Positions 12,900 through 24,849 of a stretch of 64,000 nt of DNA are shown in pieces. Location: the NCBI GenBank assembly GCA_026168455.1, contig CM047426.1, forward strand, positions 73,187,986 to 73,251,985, written 5' to 3'. The translations under genes were made by a program, and so were the position numbers. A model generated the notes under the pieces. That model had not been told where the DNA came from. It saw nothing but the letters and a program-made list of their open reading frames with translations, and ran no database searches. Within the stretch, counting starts at the first letter, position 1; each line of letters opens with the position of its first letter. The DNA is from Theocolax elegans (taxonomy: Eukaryota > Arthropoda > Insecta > Hymenoptera > Cerocephalidae).

Positions 12900-15800
12900 C
12901 GCTTTCTTCTCAATCTTTCGTTTTTCTCTTGAAACCAATACTTCTCGTTCACTTTGATTTTGTCGAATGATGCGATTTGAAGTTGTATGTATTTGTATAA
13001 TTTCATTTATACCGACAGCTATTATTATTGTATTTGTTTATTTCATTTTTAGTACTGCTCAAAATTGTAGAAAATATATACACGAATTTTTAATACGCGC
13101 AATATATTCCCGACTAAAGTATGTGCATTATGTCACCGTAATAAACGGTATCTTAATCTCGTGCGTTATCATCGCAACGACAACGATTACCGCTGATACA
13201 ATGTTATAATACAATGACTGAACAAACAGAAAATTGTCGGTATATCGCGCGGGAGTTTTCAAACAAACGCTATACTCGACGCGTTAGAGGATATCGCGGG
13301 ATACGTATAAGATACGTGCATGCGTAGAAAGAGACAAAGAGTGCCGAGAGAGAAAGACAAAAGGTTAATATTTCGACATGTCCACGCGAGAAGTACGTTC
13401 ACACGGGGTGCAGTTAAAATATTCTCGGTTCCGGGCTATCGTCTCGTCAAAAGTCATCGCGTGGGTCACGCGCACGCGCGTCATATGCTTACTCTCTTTA
13501 GAATATTTTCCCTTATTCTTTGTATATCTCTCTGGGTGCTCCAGCTCCTTCTTCGAATGCTCGGTCTTTTGTCGCGAGACGCGAGGTCAAACGATACATT
13601 GTCGCACCGAGCACTCCCGGCCATTATACGGCTTGTCTATATACGTTATCCGTCATTTCTACGTCTCGAGTCTAGGTCTAGGTTGTGCGCCCGACCCACC
13701 GTGATTTTTACGGTTCCGCCGACTACTCGCCTCCATAATTTTTATCTGATCGGAATTTCGTTGAGGCAAAATGTTAAAATACTTTATTTACACCGCTAAG
13801 ACTGAATTTTCGGTTTATTTATTGATTCAATTGTACTATCTCCTAATCAATTCTATACGTTCGTTCTATATCATTTTATCATCGATCGATGCGCAAATGT
13901 TTTTTATACTTCTGTACACTCAGAGAAATAAATTATTACGACAAATGATATTTCTTAATTATTAACAGCTGATTACTCAAATACGACCAAATGAATGTTT
14001 CTTAACAGTCAAGTACACTGTCATTTAGTTTTGGAGGTTAAAAATCTATTATTTCTTAGTAGTTAACAACAAGTTAATAGTCAAAAAATATAGTTTTAGC
14101 ATACGTTATTGTGCGTGATTAATAATAATTATTAACAATTTTTTAGAATAAACATTTCTTTATTTCAATGTAAAATTTAAGCTCTTTCAAAAACTTTAAA
14201 TCTTTCTTTTAATTTACGATTTATTTATATCAATAACTCTTGTGACCCGACTAACCATAATTAATATTCAAGTTATTTTATTTACTGTATTCATATCAAG
14301 AATTGATTATATAAAAAGTATAGTATACAAGCTAATGTTTTATCAGTACAATTTAGTTTAATTGCTTAGTGCTTATTGCGAATTTCGTATACACTATTTT
14401 TATCAAAATAAAACAAAATGAAAAAAGTATCGAATAAACAATTTACAAATATTTAATATAAAATAAACAATTGTGCACGTCGTAGAAAAAGCTGGTGAAC
14501 ATAATAAATAATAACAAAAGTATACAAATTAGCCCCACCCACTCTTCCATTGTCTTAATGCAAAACCATAGTCAACATAAAGGTAATTTCGTTACCGTCA
14601 AATTTTGTATTTTTTTAATACTTGTATCTAACAGACATTTTTTCCGTGAATACGCCTAATATATAATTGACCTCGAAGATTGCGAACGTCTTTCATGATA
14701 TTCGTTCATAAAATTCCAAGTTTATCAAACAATCGACTAAATCAAGGACATTTCGTGTCCCGTATTCGTCTGCTCCTTTAGATTCCTATAAGTCTCCAGT
14801 CGAGTGTACATCTATACAGGTATCGAGCTCGAGCTTGTGTTAGTTGATGCTCTTTAAAAATTGACCTGTGCACGCACCGCACCAGCTGTCGTCATAGCTC
14901 GTGTTTTTCATTATGCAAAGAATCAATGGGACCGACGATTACCTCGAACTAGCCTGGACCAGACTTCTTTCTTTTCCGAGGAAAAAAATAATAAATTGCG
15001 AGATATATTTTCCTATAGCGATAAATTAAATTATAATTACAGCTAGGTTATTCAAAGATTGTCTTACTTTAAAAATAAGTCTTTGTAACAATTTTAAACC
15101 TCTCGACACACGTGACACTTTGTTTTCTTTTTTACAATGTGTAACAAACAATATTTTATAATTATAGAGGAAGGAAAAAATGTTTTCTATTTTATAGATG
15201 AAATTTAGTAAATTTTTTATAGCTGCTGCAATAATTGATGGAATAAATCGCGGAATAACCATCGATGTTTCATTTGCAAAGCGATTGAATTCGTAAATGA
15301 AATGTGAGGTTCATCAATTATTTTTTATTACTTGTGAAGTACAGTTGCTCAGTTATTTTAGTAATTTTGGCGATGAAATTCTTATCACTCGCAAGGCAAA
15401 AGATTAAACCTTTGGAAATAGATTTTTTATTAAAGATTTACAGGAGTGAATTTACATTTTTATAACCTGGTACATTTCGAGAATTTTCATGTACTCGCAA
15501 ACGGATAGTGGTACACTTAGCGGGTAGAATTGAAACGGTGAAACATAACTTTTTAATGAAATCGAATAATCCAAAAGACAAGAAGACGAATGCAGAAATC
15601 GACAGAATATCCTAAAAATTGGATGTTCAAAGTTTATTACTTTATATAGCAATCGTGTATTTGAAAATTGTATTTTCAAATTGTCGTATCCGTCCTTATT
15701 TGAAATCAATCTTATCTATTAATCGTTAGGTACTTCAAATATTTCAAATGACTAATGTAATTATGTGTTAGATATAAATTTTAAAAATACTATATAGCTT

Positions 15801-16400
15801 TATTTAAATATATACTTATTGGCATTAAGATTGACAATTTACATAAGCACCTAATCTTTGCATACAATGCGAATCGATTCCCAGAATTTAAAACATATCG
15901 AATACCGAATAACGTGTATGACTTTGCGATTGAAACTCTTTAAAATGCGACGATGATAATTATTTTTTAATGTTTAACGCCTTGGATTCAGATACCTTCC
16001 CATTCACGTTCAAGAAATGAAAATAAGGTTTTCTTTTAACGTATCGCGAATATGCATAATAGTTGAATCAAAATAAAATGTCCACACACGTGTACAATCA
16101 ATATACATATCATTAAAATGTAATTAATAATTAATATTAAAGTATTATTTAACAAATACATTAACATATATTACGTGTAATGCATCAATATATACATTAA
16201 ACTATTATGTAATTAGAGCTCCGATTAGATCGATACCAATATCGACACAGCGCTGACCTGCTTGTCACCTATTTATCGGTCCAGCATGAAAACACTTGGA
16301 AAGTATGTGTAATAACGTGTGTGAACTTTCTTCATAGACGACACGTTTAGCCGAGAAAAAAAGGTGTATTTAATTTTGGTTCAAGTTTACGCGGTTACCT
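12900..16400. other. gene-free DNA with a small CpG-rich block
   Basis: A moderately GC-rich block sits at about 13.25-13.75 kb. It holds a 159-codon open frame that is basic and hydrophobic by turns and resembles no family I know. The rest is AT-rich with nothing recognisable. Confidence 0.5.
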
Positions 16401-16950
16401 TTATTTTTAGTTCAAAAAATAATAACACATTGGCGTGCACGTAAACCCTGATGATTGGAATAATCGGAGTTGTAGAAGTAAACCGAAAATGCCGAGTGAA
16501 TGAAAATAATAAATTAGACGCACGTGTCAGGTGTACGGGGTTGTTGAAAATAGTGGGATATAGCAGGGTCGCGTGGCCGCGCAAGTACGTTAGCATCGTT
16601 AATCAGGTGTAAACACGGCAGGAAAATTGTCGAGGACTAACCCGTGCAATAAGGTGCGATTCATTCCTATTTCGGTACGACAGCGTCATCGGAAGTTTGC
16701 TCGCGTCAAACGCCGACGCGTCGGAAACTTGAAAAATTCAGGATTTTCAACGGCGGCGAGTTTCAATCCGACCCGACACGTGCGCGAGGAAAACGATCGA
16801 ATCGACTGACAATAGTTGCGATCCATTGCGCAAGGATGCGGTGCGTATGGGACGCGCGTGCAACTAGCAACAGACGGCTCGACGCGTCGAGCTTATACAC
16901 CCTTTTAAATATATATACGCTCATGCTTTATTATCGGCTCGATGTCGAAC
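16400..16950. other. CpG-rich block with a perfect palindrome
   Basis: GC-rich island of about 550 bases. It includes a perfect 16-base palindrome at 16877-16892 (GCTCGACG followed by its reverse complement). No coding exon is recognised. Confidence 0.4.
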
Positions 16951-17760
16951 TTTATTTAGGCTTCGAGTTATAATTACACGGACGAACGCGAATAGGTATT
17001 TCATTGATGCAACCAAACAACCACGGACATCTTTACATATATATACATATATATATGTATACACATACATATATACTGACACAAACACACACACATATAT
17101 AGGTATAGTATACTATTTCCGCGTTTAGCGAATCGACTTATAGCCACAAGTAACGAAAGAAAACATTTATATACGTATATTGTGTGACCCTTTGTTTATT
17201 AGTCTCACTTTAAAACAACGCAACATTTGCCGTCATTATAACTAATAATTTGTATACTTTCGAGATATGCATATAATGTCATTTATGAGCTCCTCTTGCC
17301 TTAAATTTTTTTTAATTTATAACTTTTTGCGGCTAAGTTTACCGATTTATGTGGTTCGTAAGTGAAGGGTTAATGCTTGCATTACTCCAAATTGGTTAGC
17401 TTATATATAACAATTTTTATTTGCAATAACAAATGAGGAATGGACTTTAGATAAAGAAAACCAAGAGTTTTATCAACAATTAGCAATTTTCTTATAAGCG
17501 ACGGAAAATCAATACGGAACCAACGCGCTTCAATTTTAATTTTATTATCATTTTATATTATTTTACTCCAAAAACACTGAATTTTGTCTTTGGGACATGG
17601 GTAACATCGTTATAACAAATATTTTATTAAAATTTTGGAAAATTTAAGTAAAAATGTCAAAAACTTCCCTGTTAATTCGATTAAATTTATTTTTTTTATA
17701 TCTACAAAGTGAAGATTATTTGTCTGGAATGCGTAATACGGTTTTTTAAAGAAATTCGTA
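16950..17760. other. AT-rich gene-free DNA
   Basis: Contains (TA)n- and (CA)-rich simple sequence around 17036-17100. Nothing else supported. Confidence 0.6.
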
Positions 17761-18560
17761 AAAAAGTAAAAAAAGTTTGGAGCGGCTTCCCTACGTTACC
17801 GATACGTCTGGCGGCAAACGCGCAAAAGTAAACAAAACGCTCGTACAGATGGCGACTACTGCCGACAAGCCACGAGAGCAGGCTGTAGGTGTGTATACCG
17901 TCGTTTATACCAGTAGCTTCTCTCTCTCTCTCTTTCTCTATCTCCATCTTATTCTTTCACTCTCGCTCTCTCTCTCTCTCTTTCTGTCTCCGCCACTTTT
18001 TTGTCTCTGTTGTTCTTTTTCCTATTATATTTTTATTATTGTTTTCTGTCTCGCTGTGTTATTCGGCGATATCTTGGGTTTGCGAGGCTGTTTCCATATC
18101 GCTAATGCGCGGACCGCCCGAGAGGATGGAATCGCGCGCGCATGGTTTAACCCTTTTTTTCTCTCGCGCGAATATCGGTGCCCCCGCGGCGCGAGAAGCG
18201 AGGAGGATTCCGTCGTGTGTATAGCGGTGCGCCGCTGCCGCCGTGCCGCCGCCAGCCGCGATAAAAAAAACGAGGTAGAAACAAAAATGAAAGTACCCGA
18301 GAGATAGGGGGAGAGCGAGCGAGAGAGCAAACGGAAAAAAGATCCTTCGAAGGTCGCGCGCGCACCGCGAACTCGCGACGCACCAGAAAAACGAGTAGAC
18401 TCTTCTCGGCGATTCTACATGCCGAGCCGAGAAAGACGGAGATAAGCCTCTTTGTGTACACGTTCCAAATATGCGCCCGCCATACGTATTCGTGTATTTT
18501 ATTTTCATTTTTTATTTCCCCGTTTCTCTCTCTCTCTCTCTCTCTCTTTTTCTGTCTTCC
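17760..18560. promoter_or_regulatory. CpG-rich island with CT tracts
   Basis: CpG-rich with (CT)n tracts near 17920-17985 and 18523-18547. Long overlapping frames occur on both strands here but are Ser/Leu- or Arg-rich simple sequence. They are shadows of composition rather than genes. Confidence 0.35.
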
Positions 18561-20780
18561 ACTTCCATCTTATGATTATACAGTCGTGCGAAAAGCAGCG
18601 ATCGAGAACCTCGTGTTCCAGAGAAATCGCGAGAAAATTTCGCTTCTACATAATCTTTTAAATACTTTAACGAAGGATTCGTTGTTATTGCACAAAAAAG
18701 CGCGCAGTCAAAGTGTAGTTAAGATGATGATTGGGAAGAGAGGGAATACAGTCAAATGTCACCTTGTAACAGATTTTCAACGAGAAAAGAGTATGTACTC
18801 TCCCATTGAGCACAGCTTTTTTTCTTTTTCGAACTACGCCTGACGCGAACATATGTTCGGTCGAACGCAAGTTTATTAATCATCGACGCGCGCTGAGAAT
18901 TTGTCATTAATTTTCTGGCATTCTTAGTCAAATAGAGGATGCATACTCCTAGTAAAAATGAGCGTTTCTCCTTTATATTTTCCTTCTATTCTTTTCTTCT
19001 CTTTCGATTAATTAATTAACCTGGCACGTGTGTCTCGCGGCACTCGATGGTGCAACGCGCGATTTTAATGATAATATAAAACAAAATGAAAATAGAAAAA
19101 AAAGAAAAAAAGGAAACTTGACGAATGATTATTAAAGCATTTACACTATGTATAGTAGCATCATTCGATTATACTTTACTATTTATTAATAGTTATGCAA
19201 GATTAATTAAACAGATACCGATTTAATTCGCGTTTCGTTTCTATATATTGTTACTTTTGCATCACGTTGAACTTCAGATAAATATTACAAATGAAATGTA
19301 ATTTCCTTCTTGACACACACACTCACACTCATACGCACACACAGAGAGATTGCAATTTGTAATAGTTATCACCACTTAAATGTTAACATCTCGCGAGTTC
19401 TTAAATAATTAACTGCCAAGAATTTATTCGCAAAGGTAATGCATGCAATAAGTAATTGAATACGACATTTATCCCAAATTGATTTATCTATATTCAAACT
19501 AAATAAAATAATCAAGTAATGATAGATAAAATATAATGCGCAAATGAACAATATTTGTCGTGTGGTAGATTGAAAAATCTAACGATATATTCTTCTATCG
19601 TGATGCTTAAGACGTGTACACGAAGAAAACACGAAGAAAAAGCCGCGAAGGATGGGATCGATCGCACGATTATCGTAGCGCACACATAGGCACACGTACA
19701 CATACAACTGCTTGATAGGACATGTATTTGTAGATTTTTTTCCCTTTTCGTTTAGTTGTAAGATTAACATAGAAATAAGTACTAACTTGGCGCACTTGGT
19801 TACTTCCTTATACACTTCTTATTCTTATAAAACACCGATTAGAATCAATGACTACATTTAATTTAACCTATAAAAATATTGTCTTATAAAGATCAAACTT
19901 TAATGTACACGTTCAAATATAAAATGAACGTATAGATTATCGTATTAAAGTATTTCGATTATTCATTATATTATCTTCATTTCAAGTATAGCTTACAAAT
20001 AGTAAAATATTCATAACGCGAATGAATTTGATAAAGTACAACGTTTAGTTTAAATTTTGCTTGAATTTTAATGTTGTCTATTAAAAATAGGAAGCCAAGT
20101 TAGAAATAAATCTTAAATGGATGTTAAATATAAACAAGCGAAACGGAAAATAACTTAACCGCGTCTTAAATAGCAAAAAAAAAGTTTATGCCACTATTTT
20201 TATTACAAGCATACCTACGCTACCAAGTGCATGTAATGCATAATTTTTTAAAAGTTAGAATGACCCTCGCGTAATTGAGAATACAATGAGAGATAAAAAA
20301 ATAGGTGTAATTTTTATACGAATTTATTAATTTACATAGACTTATTTGCATTATAATATCGTAACAAATGTTTATTGAACGCTCTGCAGATATGCTTGCA
20401 GATTAATAAAAACAATCGATAATTAATAATTTTTTGTTTAATTAGAGAGTATATAGAATTGCCAAGTATGTTTTGTCTTTGCGTTGAGTTATACACAATT
20501 GGAGAACTATATTTTAGTGCATCGTACAAATAAATTCTAATTCTAATCTAAACATTAATTAAAATTTTTAGAAATTAAAAATTTCTTTTGTACAGTACGC
20601 AAACATAATTTACAATTTGTTGCTATACAAATCGATTGGGTTGAATCCTTAGGTGTACAAAATACGTATATGCCCAGAAAATTGATATAAGGGATATGGT
20701 CACCATTTTTAAAGACACGTTTAATATAATTAACGTATCCTACACACGGTAAGAACAATGGGACATATTTTACAAAACGA
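18560..20780. other. AT-rich gene-free DNA
   Basis: No recognisable coding, RNA or transposon feature. A short CA-rich tract lies near 19313-19345. Confidence 0.6.
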
Positions 20781-21290
20781 AAATGAAAAAGAAAAAAGGA
20801 GAACTGGGTCTCGTACTTATTTCTATACAGTTTTCATTTCGTACAGCGAGCTGCAGAGGAAAAGGTTCAAGTAGTAACAGCATGTACACAGTAGGACGTG
20901 TTTTCTACACCCACCCTTGTCATTTCTTTCTTTTTTCCTTTAGACGCGCAAAAAAGTCAATATTTGAGGAATTCTGTTTTGGACGGCGAAGGAGAAGGGT
21001 ATGGTGGAGAGGAGTGGAGAAGATTGGAGAGGAGAAGGAGAAGAAGGAGAAGGAGGAGAAGGTGTACGAGTAGACGAAAGAAAGTGAGAGCGAGAGAAGG
21101 ATGCAAAAATACATGTTATAAGTTGTTTTGAAACGTGAGAATAATGACAGATCGACAGAGTGTCGAGCGAACGTGCCGAAAGAAGCGAATTTTTCGTGAC
21201 CGTATGTATAACGTAATGCGACTGATGTAACGCGCAGACAGAACAGCAATGAAAACATTTCGGGCTCTCCCGCACTATCTTTCAAGGAGA
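20780..21290. other. purine-rich block
   Basis: The segment about 20983-21100 is almost entirely GGAGAA/GAGAAG-type purine sequence on the plus strand. Glu/Arg- and Ser/Phe-rich frames on the two strands come from this composition. Confidence 0.5.
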
Positions 21291-22000
21291 TCTTATCAGA
21301 CGGCTCACTATGTGCCGATAGATCAATTTTTTCTTTATATCATATGTACGTGTTTTACGATTGTAACAAAAAACTTCTTGGTGCTTCTTCTGTTTTTCCC
21401 ATTTTTTTCACATACAGGTAACACGTATACGTCTGCCAATCAGAATGAGGTATAAACTAGAAAATTAACTTTATATTGACATTTGCTAAAACGAATAATA
21501 TTCGATTACGCAACATTCACGATAACACTGTCGAAACGTGGTATTACCGTAACGATAATTTAAAAATTTGTTCATTTAGAACGACGAGCGACGAATTAAA
21601 ATTTAATATTTATTAAAATTCGATAAGAAATATTACATACAATAGTGAATTTGTTTGACGGTCGATAATAGAACTAGCACATTAATTGTAAAGAATAATG
21701 CATTTAAATCTGTGAGCATATACGTATATATATATATATATATATAAAGTCAATTTGAAACTTGGTATAACTTTTGTTTGGTAGTGGCACTATCAATGCC
21801 AAAGTAAATTGTGTCCTTGTTTTGAGTTTATTGTACAGTAAATAAAGGATTGAATCGTAAAAATCTTGAGTGGAAGAAAAGTCTCGAAGGAGATGTATAA
21901 ATATGGTAAACATTTCATTCAGTCAAAAATGAGTTGAGCAATTTAGGTATCACGAAAGGAAAAGTTTTAAAAACACGGTGAACTTGATTCGCGGAGAAAC
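21290..22000. other. AT-rich gene-free DNA
   Basis: Contains a (TA)n tract at about 21725-21746. Nothing else supported. Confidence 0.6.
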
Positions 22001-22731
22001 AGATGCGCGTAAGGGAAAATCTGAAGAATCACGCTATTCGATCGATAATTTGGTTAACCAACGAAATTCCAATCGAAAGTGGTAGCTCCGTGATGTGTGT
22101 AAAGCGAAAGAGACGTAAAAAGGCTGGGCTCCGAGAAGTGGATAACTCCGTGGAGGGAAATTCGATCTCGGGCGAGTGTAGATCAATAATGTCTTTCTGC
22201 AGCACCAACCTTCCTAACCTCTTCCGCGGTCGCAGAGAAAAAGCCTTGGATAAAGTCATGGACAAGCCGAAATCGGTTGGTGACGCTAATGACATTTAGC
22301 CCTCGCGAATAAGCTCGCGGTGACACAGAGAGGAGAGACCTCTTGGAAGACACATGCACACGCGCGTGCACGCATTTACACACGCACGCGCGCACACAGA
22401 GTCAGACACAAAGTCGATGTGAGAGCGTGCGCGTGTTGGTGAGCTCGAAGGCCATGTCTCGCTCTCTCGCTCTCTCTCTCACTCTATCTCTCTCTCTTTC
22501 GATATAGACGATCTGCGTCTCGCAAGGCAATGGCAACAGCAGCATCGACAGCAGCCGCGAGATCGACGAAAAAGCAAGAAAGAAAAGCAAAAAAAGAGGA
22601 AAAAAAGGGGTGTACCGAGGGAGAAGAAAGAGATTCAGCGAGAAAGAGTTGCGCTGCGGCGCTCGCGAGGAAAGGAGGAGGAAAAATATGGCGATGACGA
22701 GGAGGGAGCAGAAGGAGGAGCTGGAGGAGGT

Positions 22732-22795
22732 GGTGGAGGTGGCGGAGGAGGAGGAGGAGGAGGAGGAGGAGGCAGGAGGGGGAGGGGAGCGGGAG
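22732..22795 (+). repeat. GGA-rich polypurine tract
   Basis: The tract is made of GGAGGT/GGAGGA units and ends in runs of four or five G. Such sequence can form G-quadruplex or triplex structures. The opposite-strand frame reads as polyproline but shows no other coding sign. Confidence 0.7.
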
Positions 22796-23547
22796 TGCAG
22801 AGAGCCCATAGACGACCGATAGAGAGGCTCGGTGACGGGGACGGGGTAAATAAAGAAGCCATGTGCATACTTACAAGGCTCCGACCGGCCGGGTGGGTGT
22901 CTGCTCCTCGAAGGCGGGGGCGAGCGAGCGGACGAGCAGGCCGGGCCACTCGGTGCGATGGTGGTGTTCAGCTGGTCGACGTGCCGATCCTCGGCCTCCT
23001 CCCGTCAAGGTGCATGTGCGCGATCAACGCGGATGCGCGGCTTACTGTCCTCGGCGAGGGCCTCGGCTCGCGCTCGTGCGCATACCTCCCTCGGGCTCTC
23101 GGGTCCAGCCTGCGAGTAGCCGAGTCGCGAAACGGTGTGCGCGAGTGCGCGCCCCTTGTTTTCTTTTCGCGCGATATTCGACGATGTTCGAGTTTCGACT
23201 CTCCTGCTCTCCTCTCCTCACTCCTCTCTCCTCTCACCACTCTCCTCTCTCCGCTCTCCGCTCTCCGCTCTCCGGTCTCCGCTGCCGTCTCACTCGGTCT
23301 CTCTCCTTCGCGACCTCCCTCTTTCTCCCACACACGCACGCGCGCCTGCTCACTCCCTCCCTCCCGCGCACACAGCCGGACACGGCCGAAAAAATTCGTG
23401 TGTCTGTGTCTGGGCGCGCGTACACACACACTCGCACACCGCTACGTAAAGACGAGGCGGCCGCGCGCGCGCGCGCACACTCACTCGCACACACACGGAC
23501 ACGGGGCACGAAGCACGGGCTCCGCCGCGGATCAAAAGCACAATTTT

Positions 23548-23559
23548 CGTGACGTCACG
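23548..23559. promoter_or_regulatory. full CRE site in a 12-base palindrome
   Basis: CGTGACGTCACG is a perfect palindrome containing the CREB/ATF octamer TGACGTCA. It lies inside the CpG island, about 320 bases upstream of the plus-strand splice-donor consensus at 23873. Function is inferred. Confidence 0.5.
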
Positions 23560-24556
23560 CGGGCGCGGGCATGCGCACGGGCTTTTCGGTGATTTTCCAT
23601 CCGAGAGCCACCCGACGATCGTCGTCGGCACTCGGCGACTCGGCGATCCGGTGTCTCGGTTCTCGCTCTCTCGACCTCTTGTCTTCTTTGGTCTCCTCCT
23701 GACTCCTGTCGCCTCTCCTCTCTGCCTCTCTGTCCGTTGTCTCTCGGAGTCCCGCTCTCCCGCTCGACTCCGCCTGGGAGTCCTGGGACTAATCACTACT
23801 CGGTGAAGCCAGCTGAACACCCGTGCGGTGTCGCTTCGAACCTCGAGCTCGCGGATTCGAAACGTTTGACGCGTAAGTATACGGGCACCGAGCACCGGAG
23901 CACACTGGAAGCACACAACGTTCGAGTCGCAGACTCCTTCGAGCCCCTCGCCGCCACCGCCACCGCCGCACTACGACATATTTTTTCCACTTCTTCGTGT
24001 ACTTGCAATGTGCCTATGAATTTATGTATGCGCGGAGTGCACGCACTTATTTACCACCTCCCTCTCCCGCTCGGTATCTCCAACTCTCTCGCTCCGTGGA
24101 CAGCGCGCGCGAGCGCTATCGTGCGCTCGCTCGCTCCCGCGGTCGTAACTCGTAAGTCTGGCTCCAAAACACTTGGCGCGGTCAACGCGTGATTTGTGCG
24201 TGTGTGCGACTCCCTCTCACTCTCTTTCTCTTTCTCTATCTCTATCTCTCTGTATCTTTCCCTCTGTTTCTCTCTCGTCTTTCTATTTGTCTGCGGTGGT
24301 CAGCGAGAGGCAGAGGTGTACGGTCGATCCTCGGCGCGGGAGGTCCGGGCACGGGATAATCGCAGTGGAATTTCGATCGGATTCGAGGTGGAGGGTGCGA
24401 TTCGCGTTTCGCGATTTCGAGCTGCGAGAGGAGCCGGAGCCGGAGCCGCCGCCGCCGCGAAAGTGTTATTCCGGCCGCCGCCGAGAGCTTCTCCGTCTGT
24501 GTATCGCTCGCGCTCTCGCATCCATATCCACTCCCACTTGTTAATGTGACGTACGC

Positions 24557-24564
24557 TGACGTCA
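24557..24564. promoter_or_regulatory. second full CRE octamer
   Basis: TGACGTCA, preceded ten bases upstream by the half-related TGACGTAC, near the right end of the CpG island. Confidence 0.45.
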
Positions 24565-24849
24565 TTGATAGTTTACCTTGAGGCATGACATTGAATCGCA
24601 GTGCCGCCAATTCAACCGTACCGAAAGGCCCCGTACATACGAACCGCGAGAGAGAGAGACTCGCGACTCGCGGCTCACGCACGGTTCGCCGTCGCGAGAA
24701 CCAGCACCGAGCTTTCGCTCCGATTCGTTTTGTCGGTTTCTCCTAGTAGGTATTCTTGCGTCTCTTACTTCCTCGAGTACTCCTCCGAGTCGGTCAACTA
24801 CGACTCTCTCGAGCATCTTTGTGCTTTTTTTCTTACCAATTTACTCTAA

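Larger units (their letters stand above)
11800..12900. promoter_or_regulatory. CpG-rich, GA/CT-rich island
   Basis: CpG-rich block with (GA)n tracts near 11917-11934 and 12267-12294 and a (CT)n tract at 12711-12740, plus E-box cores. Overlapping frames occur on both strands, all of low complexity. No coding exon can be defended; a regulatory or first-exon region is the likely reading. Confidence 0.35.

Noticed and set aside
13320..13799. 159-codon plus-strand frame
   Set aside because: No recognisable domain, no splice context and a second frame overlapping it; consistent with chance in a GC-rich patch.
17777..18508. Overlapping long frames on both strands (up to 176 codons)
   Set aside because: Low-complexity products of (CT)n tracts and CpG-rich sequence, on both strands at once.
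22003..22299. 98-codon plus frame with an 88-codon antisense frame
   Set aside because: Looks more protein-like than its neighbours, but no family is recognised and there is no promoter or splice evidence on either strand.
22360..22400. Short CA/CG repeats that could suggest a CRISPR-like array
   Set aside because: Simple dinucleotide sequence without regular repeats and spacers; the genome is eukaryotic.
22795..23592. 265-codon open frame on the plus strand in the CpG island
   Set aside because: Three other long frames overlap it on both strands. The protein is Ser/Arg/His/Thr repeat-like, driven by CT, CA and CG tracts, with no domain.
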